Part shown: one piece after another, positions 24,619-36,019 of the stretch | Layout of the letters: each line of letters opens with the position of its first letter | Numbering within the stretch: the first letter of the stretch is position 1 | DNA from: Ambrosia x helenae | Taxonomy: Eukaryota > Streptophyta > Magnoliopsida > Asterales > Asteraceae | Reading direction: 5' to 3' | DNA length: 64,000 nt | Assembly: GCA_030844895.1 (NCBI GenBank) | Contig: CM061228.1 | Coordinates: 54,115,081 to 54,179,080 of the forward strand | Position numbers and translations under genes: made by a program | Notes under the pieces: model-generated | Told to the model about the DNA's origin: nothing | The model's database searches: none | What the model saw: only the letters and a program-made list of their open reading frames with translations

Positions 24619-26138
24619 GGCCTCCTTTTGTTCTTTTTTTTTTTATTTAGCCTTTTAACAAATCAATTAATTATATATAATACATTTAATCTTATAAATT
24701 CGTTTTTAAATATTATAACTCTTTTATAAATTCTAAAAAAATTACTTTTAGTTAATCTGATATAAATGTTCCACCTACAATTTTTAGTTTTCAAAAATTC
24801 ATTTATTTAATATATTTAATAATTAAATCAATTTTATTCTATTATATTTATAAAAATCTATAAAAATATCAAAACGATCTTATTAATTTCCACAAAAATT
24901 ATCCTGAGTTTTTATAACATTAAGCTTTTTAGAAATGATATTTATTTCTGAAAAATCATTTATTTTTAATCAATTTTTGTTAGTTTTAATCATAATTAAA
25001 TCATAATAAATCCAATTTTTAGTATTTTTGCACCAAAATTTTATACAAATTATTTCTGAATATTTAGAACAGAAATATAAATTTTAAACTTAAAATTCTT
25101 TAATTTTAATATTTTTAAATATTAAAGTTAAATTTTGACAAATTGTTATAAATAGAATTAATATTCTATTTTAAAGAAAATAATTTTATTAAAATTATTT
25201 TTATACTTTAAATACATTATTGTGACCATCTTAACTTTAAATTTCCTAAAAAGATTTTTGGTTATTTATTTATTAATATTCTCTCAATTATCAAACGTTT
25301 TTTATATTATTCAAACAAGCATTTATCCCCAATTCGAAGCCCTAGAAACTTATACACTTATAGACTTGATAGACTTAGACATATATATTACCTTATTATA
25401 GGGTGATACTTGACACATTTGGGCAACACACTATTCTATTTATCAACAAATACAACATTTTGCTAAGGTGAGTTTTACATAGCCCCTTTTCTATTTATCA
25501 CCATTTTTGGGGTGAAACATGTTACAACACTATTCATGCAATTCAATCATCAATGTGTCTATGTGTATTTCTATGTTGCATTATGTCTTGAACATGACTA
25601 GGGTAAGCACAATTCTAGCATAAACATTCATCAGCCAAACGGTATACATTGATAGATCTATTGGACTGACAATCCCACCGGATACGTGCCTCCTACAAAG
25701 GTTACGTGGGTGTTTGTTACTGCAATATAAACGAGTGAACCATGAGCGTATGGGATGTACCACAATTACAACAGTCAACAAGGTTGATTATGCACTCGAT
25801 TTACTTCTAGTATGTTTTCACATATGGACTAGATTGCCATGACACATGAATTGCACAACAATTTTATTCTATTATCAAAACCTATGTAATTCTCACCAAC
25901 TTTTGTTGACCCAAAACATTTTCAACTTAACATGTTTCAGGTTCTATTTGCTTGAAGATTTGAATTGATGCTTGAAGATATGTGTATAGCTTTATTCAAT
26001 TTGATGTACAAATTCTAGAACAATTGTATGTAATTCATTTAAATTATTTAATGAAATTTATTATTCACCATGAGCTACTGAACAATCATCAATACGTGAC
26101 ATCCCGATGTTTCCGCCATCGGTTGGGGTGTTACAGAT

Positions 26139-26150
26139 TGGTATCAGAGC
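26139..26150 (+). other. Element C primer-binding site, tRNA-iMet
   Basis: TGGTATCAGAGC, three bases after the LTR end at 26135. Confidence 0.92.
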
Positions 26151-26658
26151 CATGGTTATAGGGAATTAGGTTATTAGAAAAATAATCTAGTCTATAACCA
26201 TAGGATTTAACCAGTACTTGCTTCTTTTGCTTGCTATTCTCTATCTCCTACTTCTTATCTCTACTTTCATCCCTACAAGAAGGTTGCTCTCCATCACTGG
26301 ATCCACTCTTAGACTAATAAGACAAAATCCTCAGGTTTAACCTGAACTACCTTGAGATCTCGTCGAAGTTCTAGATTTTAATAACGAACACGTGCAATCT
26401 GGAAAGGTGAACGCCTGTATTCTGAGTCTTCTGTCTAGGCTGGCATTGCGCATATATCCCAATCAGACGAGGGACCCGGATGCCTACCTGGGAATTCTCG
26501 GGATGAGTGTTCACTTATAGGCTAAAGCATGTCTTCATATGTTATTGAAATTTAGAATCTTTGATAAGTCAACGTTTTCGTTTATTCATTTTAATTAATG
26601 AATAAAAGATTACATTCCTTATATAATCTCATTCATTTCACTATGTCTCTTACAGATC

Positions 26659-27758
26659 ATGCCTCCACGTCGCAGTGCTCGTCTTAACAGTGGTGAAAAT
26701 CATGATGAAGGAAGTAGCAATCACAACCACAACCATGATACTAACCACAACAACAACAACAACAATGGTGTCGATGCTCAGCTAGCTACAATCATTTCTC
26801 AACAAATGGCGCAGCAAATCGCAACTCTGGTTCCCAACTTACTAGCTCAAGTCATCCAGTTGAACGGCAACGGGAACGGCAACGGCAATGGGAATGGAAA
26901 CGGAAATCACAACGGGAATGGACTCCCAGCCTGTACCCTTAAACACTTTAATTCCTGTAACCCCCAAAGTTCAGTGGAGAAGAAAGAGCTACAGGACTCC
27001 TACAATAGTTTGAGGGTATTGAGAATACCTTCATCAACAGTGAGTGCCCCGACAATTTTAAAGTCCGTTATGCCATGAGTGTTCTTCATAAACGAGCACT
27101 CACTTGGTGGAATGAAGAAAAACGCACTCGCGGAGCTGAAGCTGCACTAGCCTTAACTTGGGATCAAGCTAAAGACATTATGAAGGCAGAGTTCTGTCCT
27201 CGTAATGAAATTAAGAAGTTGGAAGATGAATTTCATGATCTTGCTCAAGACAGTGGGGAAAACCTTGCTTACAACACTCGTTTTCACGAACTTAGCTTAC
27301 TGCTACCCCACAAAGTCACCCCTTTGCCCATTGCTATCGAAAAATACATTGGTGGTTTACCGATGCAGATTCAAGACACTGTGTGGGGAAGGAACCCTGC
27401 CACTTTGGAGGAAGCAAAACATTTGGCTGCCACCCTAACAGATAACCATGTGAAAGCAGGAACCCTAACTCGTAAAGGGGAAAGGAAAAAGGATACTCCC
27501 CAACCTGCCGTTGAAATCAAAACCGAGGCCTCAACCAACGGGAAGTGTAAGGCCAGAAATTTTGCAATAGATACCACTGCCCCACCCAACAAGAAACAAT
27601 ACCACGGGAAGCTACCTAAGTGTGACACCTGCCAGTATCACCACCCAACTCAAGTACCCTGCCGACAGTGCACCAATTGTCAAAGGTATGGGCATCTAGC
27701 AGATGCTTGTCGAATCCCTGCTACAAACGCTCTTGATGCTCCAAATAACCCCGCTTGA
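26659..27758 (+). pseudogene. Element C gag (Ty3/gypsy type), one frameshift and one nonsense codon
   Basis: ATG at 26659 follows a 520-bp leader; the product starts MPPRRSARL and has Asn/His-rich and Gly-Asn repeats (residues 15-95). The retrotransposon gag core (RALTWWNEE, ALTWDQAKDIM, FCPRNEIKKLEDEF, YNTRFHELSLLLP) spans about 27000-27440, and a zinc knuckle CTNCQRYGHLADAC (CX2CX4HX4C) lies at about 27670-27715. The frame changes near 26965 (a run of five C) and a TAG at 27006-27008 stands where a Trp is expected; an ATG at 27075 reopens the frame to TGA at 27756-27758. The element lacks pol. Both defects are few, in keeping with moderate age. Confidence 0.85.
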
Positions 27759-27929
27759 AACCATCCAGCTACTTAACAGCAAACCCTACCATTTGGATAA
27801 TGTCTACTTTCTCTTTAATTCCATGCATTGCCACTTTTGATTCAAATATTATCATAACATCTGTGTGCATGCTTGTTTGAATGTGAATTAATTGCTATAT
27901 CTATAATCATACTTGCTTACTTGTACAAC

Positions 27930-28066
27930 AATTAGTTGACTACCAAACAATCTACTCAACGATTGGTAGAGGTCATCATGTCTTTCCAACAGTCGGGAGA
28001 GGCCCTACCACCTGCTCAACGACTGGTGGAGACTATCAGATCTGCTCAACAATCGGTAGAGTCATA
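27930..28066 (+). repeat. 30-bp tandem repeat beside the purine tract of C
   Basis: CTCAAC/TCCAAC anchors end at 27960, 27990, 28020 and 28050 exactly, followed each time by a GATTGGTAGAGG-like core; a fifth weaker unit starts near 27926. Lies between gag and the purine tract. Confidence 0.85.
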
Positions 28067-28230
28067 AAAGGACACAAAACCCTAATGTAAGGTAATTTGG
28101 TAATTACGGTCCGGAACGTAATCATGAATTTACAGGTACGTTAATGTAGTGTGAAATTTTATCAAGGTTTTCAGTAGTGGACCAATTGCAAACCTGGTAT
28201 TTTCTTTAACTTCGGGACGAAGTTTCTAAA

Positions 28231-28242
28231 AGTAGGGGAGAC
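28231..28242 (+). other. Element C polypurine tract
   Basis: AGTAGGGGAGAC immediately before the 3' LTR. Confidence 0.85.
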
Positions 28243-30839
28243 TGTAACATCGAGAAATTTTCAAATTTCAACACGTATATTATATTTTTTTTTATCATTC
28301 ATAACGTGCCTAAGTCTTATTTTCCCGACCACACAACTTATATATATATGTATATATATATATATATATATAAGTATAATAATAATAATAATAATAATAA
28401 TAAACATGATGCAAATATTATAACTAAACCCCCCCTAAACCTAAACTACAACCCAACAAACAAAACTACCCAACCCAACACCCTCTTGAGCCCACCAGAC
28501 TCGGCCCAAACCACCCAGCCCAAACGCCTCCTTCCCATTTCAGTTATAAAAAAAATAAAGGTCCCTGCTCGGATTCGAACCCGGACCACCTCCACACACA
28601 CACACACGCGTTACACCACCTGGACCACACCCTTTAGTTGGTTTAAAACCAACTTAATTTATATAAATACTCACTCTCGTTACTCTTTCTTCCTTCCTGT
28701 GTCGTGCAACAGCAGCAGATATGGCATGTTTTACAAATTTTGACCATTCAATTAACTTAATTGACACGCTTGAATTTATAAATGGAATGATTACGCGATT
28801 ATCGGCCATCAGTGACTCATCAACACATTAATCATCATCCAATTGATACCCAATTAACCATTTTCGCATTTGACATTCAAGTCGTGGTCAACGCTTGCCA
28901 ATTCAACGATCCAGTTCATTGTACTATAAATGGATCATTTCTGGACCATCTCACCTCGCCGATTATCCTATTCCAATCCTCAATTTTACTCAATAACTTG
29001 CTGTTCTTATAATACGATCATGTGTTTGACTTTACAAGTTGACTGGCCATTTGTGCTCATAACAACGTTGTAAGTTTAATTATTTTTGTGGGTTTTGATC
29101 TTCGGCATTCACACATCAATAGCCCTAAGGTTAATTGGGCTATCGATGTGTGAATCAAACGATTGCAGATTCTAGGGCTCGTGATGTTTATTTTGGGGAT
29201 AAACTGGAATTGCATAATATATTTATTTTAAAACGAACGAAACTAATCACAACCACTGGTCTAGACCAAGTGGTTGTGACTGGTGCTCCCATCCTGAGCC
29301 ACCCGGGTTCGAGTCCCGGCAGTGGCCTCCTTTTGTTCTTTTTTTTTTATTTAGCCTTTTAACAAATCAATTAATTATATATAATACATTTAATCTTATA
29401 AATTCGTTTTTAAATATTATAACTCTTTTATAAATTCTAAAAAAATTACTTTTAGTTAATCTGATATAAATGTTCCACCTACAATTTTTAGTTTTCAAAA
29501 ATTCATTTATTTAATATATATAATAATTAAATCAATTTTATTCTATTATATTTATAAAAATCTATAAAAATATCAAAACGATCTTATTAATTTCCACAAA
29601 AATTATCCTGAGTTTTTATAACTTTAAGCTTTTCAGAAATAATTTTTATTTCTGAAAAATCATTTATTTTTAATCAATTTTTGTTAGTTTTAATCATAAT
29701 TAAATCATAATAAATCCAATTTTTAGTATTTTTGCACCAAAATTTTATACAAATTATTTCTGAATATTTAGAACAGAAATATAATTTTTAAACTTAAAAT
29801 TCTTTAATTTTAATATTTTTAAATATTAAAGTTAAATTTTGACAAATTGTTATAAATAGAATTAATATTCTATTTTAAAGAAAAAATTTTATAAAAATTA
29901 TTTTTATACTTTAAATACATTATTGTGACCATCTTAACTTTAAATTTCCTAAAAAGATTTTTGGTTATTTATTTATTAATATTCTCTCAATTATCAAACG
30001 TTTTTGATATTAATCAAACAAGCATTTATCCCCAATTCGAAGCCCTAGAAACTTATACACTTATAGACTTGATAGACTTAGACATATATATTACCTTATT
30101 ATAGGGTGATACTTGACACATTTGGGCAACACACTATTCTATTTATCAACAAATACAACATTTTGCTAAGGTGAGTTTTACATAGCCCCTTTTCTATTTA
30201 TCACCATTTTTGGGGTGAAATATGTTACAACACTATTCATGCAATTCAATCATCAATGTGTCTATGTGTATATCTATGTTGCATTATGTCTTGAACATGA
30301 CTAGGGTAAGCACAATTCTAGCATAAACATTCATCAGCCAAACGGTATACATTGATAGATCTATTGGACTGACAATCCCACCCGGATACGTGCCTCCTAC
30401 AAAGGTTACGTGGGTGTTTGTTACTGCAATATAAACGAGTGAACCATGAGCGTATGGGATGTACCACAATTACAACAGTCAACAAGGTTGATTATGCACT
30501 CGATTTACTTCTAGTATGTTTTCGCATATGGACTAGATTGCCATGACACATGAATTGCACAACAATTTTATTCTATTATCAAAACCTATGTAATTCTCAC
30601 CAACTTTTGTTGACCCAAAACATTTTCAACTTAACATGTTTCAGGTTCTATTTGCTTGAAGATTTGAATTGATGCTTGAAGATATGTGTATAGCTTTATT
30701 CAATTTGATGTACAAATTCTAGAACAATTGTGAATAATTCATTTAAATTATTTAATGAAATTTATTATTCACCATGAGCTACTGAACAATCATCAATACG
30801 TGACATCCCGATGTTTCCGCCATCGGTTGGGGTGTTACA
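28243..30839 (+). repeat. Element C 3' LTR (2,597 bp)
   Basis: Homologous to 23526-26135 with about twenty or more substitutions and microsatellite length changes. tRNA-like modules at 28571-28627 (minus) and 29262-29316 (plus). Confidence 0.92.
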
Positions 30840-30844
30840 CTTCC

Positions 30845-32370
30845 GTCTCTTCGTATCTCAACAAAAACAAAGAACTGTGCAGGAGGCACCGAGGGATAAA
30901 CCATGGGTTAATTCAATACAAACTAAACTTCATCAGTTCTAAAAGCTGGGAGTGTGGGACTTAGTTGACTTACCTCCTGGTGTAAAGAAGATAGGAACAA
31001 AGTGGGTCTTTAAGTGAAAACGGGATGACCGTAGGGTGGTCATTAGAAATAAGGCTCACTTGGTTATATTTCGCTTTCTGCAGATAGATGTAATTGATTA
31101 CAACAAAGTATATGCTCCAGTTGCAAGTCTAGAAGCCATTCGGATGTTCTTCGCTTAAGCTATGTACAAACGATTCAAGGTGTATAAAATGGCCAAAAAG
31201 TGCTTTTCTTTATGGTATCGTGAAGGAAGAGGTGCATGTTGCACAGCCTCCGGGGTTCGAGGATCAGTTTCATCATCAAAAAGTCTACAACTTGAATAAA
31301 GCGTTGTACGGACTCCATCAAGGGCCTCGGGAATGGTATCAAATGCTCAGCACCTACTTGATATCCAAGGGGTTCAAACGTGGACTCGTGTATTGCACCT
31401 TATTTACCAAAGAAAATGGTGGTAACCATCTTCTAGTGCATATTTATGTTGATGATATTATTTTTGGGTCTACTAATGATGAACTGTGTAGAGAATTTGA
31501 AAAATTTATGTAGGAGAAATTCGATATGATCTCGATGGGGGAATTTCAAGATTTTCTTGGACTTCAAGTAGAATAACAAGCGTCAGGGATATTCATCCAT
31601 CAGACCAAATATGTTGCTGGCATCGTGATCCGGTTCCAGATGAAAGACTCTACTCCTGTGGCCACCCATATTCAAAATAATCACGAGATTGGTGTTGATT
31701 ATAAAGAACAAACCGTTGATCCTTTCATCTATCAAGCAATGATTGGCTCGTTAATTTATCTCACTACTTCTATACCTGACATAATGTTTGCAACATGCCT
31801 GCTCGCTCGTTACCAGTCATGGCCAAAATAGTCCCGCCTAAAAACTGGGAAGAGGATCTTATGTTATCTAAAGGGTTATCAGGCCAAAGGTCTATGGTAA
31901 CCTAATGACGAAAAGTTTGACCTCATCGCTTTTAATGATGCTGACTATTGTGGTTACAAAACTGATGCGAAATCCAGAACGATTGGATGCTAGTTTTTGG
32001 GAGGAAGATTAGTCTCATGGCAATGCAAGAAGCAAGCCTCTGTGTCCTTATCTACTTGTGAGTCAGAATACGTAGTTGTGTCCAGCTGCTGCTCATAGGT
32101 TTTAAGGATACAACAACAAATGAGAGACTATTGTTTGAAATTTCTAAATACTCCCATTTAGTGTGACAATGAATCTACCATAGCACTTGCTAAAGACTCA
32201 ATACATCACTTAAAGGCAAAACACATACTCGTTCGATATCATTTCATACACGATTGCTATGAAAAGAAACTGATCGATGTAGTTATAATCCACATTGATT
32301 ACCAATGTGCTGATTAATACACTAAAGCTTTTGACAAACCTCGATTTGAGTTTTGTTAATTCTAAATGGC
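30845..32370 (+). pseudogene. Host Copia reverse transcriptase and RNase H
   Basis: RT blocks: LGVWDLVDLPPGVKKIGTKW (about 30950-31010), KVYAPVASLEAIRMFFA (about 31110), ALYGLHQGPREWYQ (about 31305) and the catalytic YVDD at 31445-31456 in HIYVDDIIFGSTND. Then GSLIYLTTSIPDIMFATCLLARYQ (about 31740-31820) and RNase H blocks including QCKKQASVSLSTCESEY (about 32020-32070) and the terminal ADxxTKAFDKPRF-like end (about 32310-32350). Frameshifts and at least ten stops break it; a stretch between the fingers and palm is missing or scrambled. Confidence 0.8.
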
Positions 32371-33357
32371 ATTAAAGTAAAGCAGGATTGAGAACCGCAC
32401 CGATTATCATTTTTGTAAATATTTTTCTTAAAAAATGAAATATCCAAAAAGATTGTCTTTTTGTAACTTTTTAGGATTTTAGGGGGAGAAAATCAGAAAA
32501 AGTAAACAGCATCAGAAAAATTCAAAAATCGAAAAGCATCAGAAAATCAAAAATCGAGTTTTCATGTGGAGAAAAAGGGAAGATGATAGTAAATCAGTGG
32601 GCTATCTGAACCTTTTTGAAATTTAAAAAAAATGGAAAGGATAAGTAGCCTCTACAATGATGTGTGAGTAGGCTAAAAATCATTTCCATGTTCGGTGTCG
32701 TGATATAAACTAAATTGACTTTTAACTATGTGGATTAACGTCTCGGTGGCATATTGTCTTAGTACCTAAATCTAGTTTGATAGAATTCCAAAATCCAAGG
32801 TTTCGGGTCTTTAAGTTGTTAGATCATCCGAGGTGAACTGGATGTCTCTCAGAATCAAAGGCTGACACATGTGTCATACGTTGGGTTCATAGCCGTACTA
32901 AGGCACCTCTATATCAGTCAAAAAAAGAAAAGTAAAAGCAAAAGAAAATAGAATTAATTCTGAAAAAAGAGACATCTAGGAATCCTAGAAAGAGCAATAA
33001 GATTCAATATGCCAAAACACTAATTCTCTTTGAGAATTATACTCTAAGGTAACAAATCATATTGCTAAAGCATCATAGCGATAAATCATTTAGCAGTATT
33101 GTCTTAAATCCTATTGTGGACTTAACTGGTCTCTTTGTTACATCGATCATGCAGACCTCATCACCAGTGAACCCATTCCTTGTAAATACAGATGACAGCA
33201 ACTTACTCAACGGTTACAAGGAAGGTTTGTGCATTCCTTGATACCGAAATGTGTCGCATGTACGGGGACCGCTGTTTAATCAGTATTAATCATTACCTTA
33301 ACGTATCTAAAGTGCCTAGTTATAAAATCTTATTTTGGTTTAGGTAGACAACAGTCC
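32371..33357 (+). other. Host Copia spacer after RNase H
   Basis: No coding sequence recognised. It has an internal purine tract TTTTAGGGGGAGAAAA at 32477-32492 that looks like a PPT although no LTR follows, then a run of CATCAGAAAA repeats (32505-32550) and AT-rich sequence up to the solo LTR. Confidence 0.6.
32477..32492 (+). other. Internal (central) polypurine-tract-like sequence
   Basis: TTTTAGGGGGAGAAAA. A matching tract TTTTAGGGGGAGA occurs before the aORF of element E on the minus strand (60852-60840), also far from any LTR. Confidence 0.55.
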
Positions 33358-33620
33358 TATAACATTTTGATTTTCCTCAAATTTATAAATTAATATAATA
33401 AAGATACTCAAGTTTAAGCCGTTTTATTTCATTTTTATCCATTAATAACAAGAATAATGTCATTTGTATATGAGGATTATAAAACTAACTTATAAAATGG
33501 GATGTATAAGTTATAAATAATAATACGACATCTTGATATACCTTAGATGTCATATATTGTGATTATAATTTTAATTTTTATCAAAACAAAACAAAGATTT
33601 CAAAAACAATGGTCAAACAA

Positions 33621-33690
33621 GACTCGAACCCGGGTAGGAAGTCGGGTCATCATAATTTCACGAATCCATCAAACCAACTGGGCTACGGCC
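33621..33690 (-). other. tRNA-like module, solo LTR D
   Basis: Minus strand: A-box-like TAGCCCAGTTGG (33674-33685), B-box-like GGGTTCGAGTC (33621-33631), 53 bases apart. Confidence 0.65.
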
Positions 33691-34279
33691 CATTAACGAT
33701 TAACCTTCAGTTTCGTCAAATATTATACGGTCGCGCCCTTTGAATCACTTGATCAACAACTAGCCAAATCATACAATTCTCACATTTTAAACTTGATTTT
33801 GGAATGGATTTTTATCCAAAAACAATCTATATTGTATAATTGGCCTAGATTAATTGAGAAACATCACCAAATTGTTCGAATTATTGATCTATTATTTGAC
33901 TTACATAGTCTAGGTCAAATTTCCAAGTATTCATTTCGGGCATGAATAGTATAAATTGAAACCATCCTTAGAACCGGAAACCATTGATCTTCAAAATCCC
34001 TATACCAATTCTCACCCATAATCGCTCTAAATCATTGATTAAAGCGAGTTTGATTTTCGTTTTGACCCGTCAAATCTGGAAGCCATCGTAACTCGTAAGT
34101 CCCATCTGTACATGTTTCTGCTATAATTCGATAAACTAACCAAAAGCACCATGATCAATTCATTTATTATAATCGAATACGATAGATTGTAAATCTAGGG
34201 TTTTAGGTTGGTATTTGGGGAAGATGGCACAACTAATCTTTCTATAAAACGTTTTCTAGTCCAAACAAAACATCAAAAG

Positions 34280-34345
34280 GTCGAGTAGTGCAATTGGTGT
34301 GTGGTCTCGGCCGGGTCAAGACTCAAGTTCGAGTCCCGCCCCATC
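34280..34345 (+). other. tRNA-like module, solo LTR D
   Basis: A-box-like TAGTGCAATTGG (34286-34297) and B-box-like AGTTCGAGTCCC (34326-34337), 40 bases apart. A further B-box-like GGTTCAAATCCC lies at 34479-34490. Confidence 0.6.
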
Positions 34346-36019
34346 GCATTTGTTTTCCAATACTTGGTTCATGAGAATCAAGGTATAAAAACATCTGGGA
34401 TCCATATTCTAACACAAATTTGATCCTATACCAGTTGTAATGTGTTGTTGTGTAAGGTTTAGAATAGGGAACGGCCGTGGTTCAAATCCCTTCCCCAGAC
34501 TATTTTAAAAAAAAATCGATTTTAGTCACATTATGCATTTATTTTTGTATATTGTTTTTTAATAAATATTTAAAATACCAAAATTAGTTTATAAATTCTA
34601 TAAAATTTATTTTAGGTTGTTTAACTTATAAACTTTAATATAAAAATTTTTATTTTTAGAAAAATGTTTATTTAATATATATTAATTATTTTAAAATAAT
34701 ATCTATATGTATTAAATTCAATAAAAAAAATACCAAAATAACTTCATAAATTCTACAAAAAATATTTTAATTTTATAAACTCATAAACTTTATAAAAATG
34801 ATTTTTGGTCACATAAAAGTTGTATTTAATTATTTTTATTTAATTAAATCTATTTTAATCGTATTAAAATCATTATAAATTCAATTTTCATTATCTTTGC
34901 ACCAAAATTTCACATAAATTATTTCCAATAATTTAGGTCAGAAAAAATAAGATTATCTTCTGAATTTTGTGAAATTTAATAATTTAAAATATTATTAACA
35001 TGTTTAAAGTATTATGTTATAATTTATTTTATAAATTTTAATTGTCAAAATAATTTATTAAAAAGTATTTTCAAAATATGTTATTCTATTACAACAACCC
35101 TTGGCCAAGACTTTACAAATATTCCTTTTAATAATGTATCCCATAAAGATTTTATGTATTTAATTAACAAATTTTTCAATAAAATATTAAACAATCGTCG
35201 ATTCCCAAATAGAAACCATAGAATGCCTTAGATCCAGAAAACTTAGTCAATTAGGTCCCAATATAAATAGTCCTTTATATGAATAGGATAATCTCTCAGG
35301 ATCTTGCCTAGTTACTTTGCAACGTTTTAGCGTATTCAAGACTAGCAATCAAGGTGAGTTTACATAGCCCAATTTTTTTACTTTTTCATGCTTGGGTGAA
35401 ACATGTTTACATTTACATATGCAATTCAACATACGTGTCTTGTGTGATTTCTATGTTATATTATGTCATGAACAATACTTAGGTAGACACGATTAGACAC
35501 GCGTAATCATTAAAGTCATACAAGCCGACAATACAGTGATAGATCTATTGGATTGACAACCCCACCCAGATACATGGACCATTGGTATGGGGAAACGTTG
35601 GTGATTGTTATCGAAACACAAACAGGTGAACCATATGCATATGGGATAGACCACATTAAACATGTCACAAGGTTTGATTATGCAAAGGCTTTCCCTAGTA
35701 TTTGTTTTCATATATGAACTAGAATTGCCATGACACTTGAATTGTGTAAATTTTATATCATGATACACTACACAAACCTATGTAATTCTCACCAACTTTT
35801 GTTGAACAAAATTATTTTCCAACTTAACATGTTTCAGGTTATATTGTTGCTAGAAGACTAGAGTTCATGCTTGGAGATTTATATTTAGTGTTTCTCTTTT
35901 GATGTACAGATTTCTTTTAGAACAATTGTATGTAATTCATTTAATTGAATGAACTACTGAACAACCGTCAATGCATGGCACCCTAATATTTCCGCCATCG
36001 ATTGGGGTGTTACAAGTGC

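Larger units (their letters stand above)
23526..26135 (+). repeat. Element C 5' LTR (2,610 bp)
   Basis: TGTAACATCG...GGGTGTTACA. Carries (TA)n-(AAT)n at 23620-23700 and tRNA-like modules at 23868-23922 (minus) and 24557-24611 (plus). Confidence 0.92.
23526..30839 (+). mobile_element. Element C: gag-only LTR retrotransposon (TR-GAG type), same family as B
   Basis: 7,314 bp; LTRs of 2.6 kb; TSD CTTCC at 23521-23525 and 30840-30844; primer site for tRNA-iMet at 26139-26150; purine tract at 28231-28242. The 2,107-bp internal region encodes only a gag; no protease, RT or integrase is present and the 3' part runs straight into the purine tract. Plant elements of this kind are called TR-GAGs. The two LTRs differ at roughly twenty or more positions, so it is older than B. 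Mobilisation would need an autonomous partner that is not in this window. Confidence 0.9.
33358..36014 (+). mobile_element. Element D: old solo LTR related to B/C
   Basis: Starts TATAACATTTTGATTTTC, aligning with the TGTAACATCG start of C (second base G to A), and ends CCATCGATTGGGGTGTTACA like B and C. Five-base flanks AGTCC (33353-33357) and AGTGC (36015-36019) match at four of five. It is 2,657 bp with no internal region or second LTR, so it probably arose by LTR-LTR recombination. It keeps an AT-rich centre and tRNA-like modules. Confidence 0.8.
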
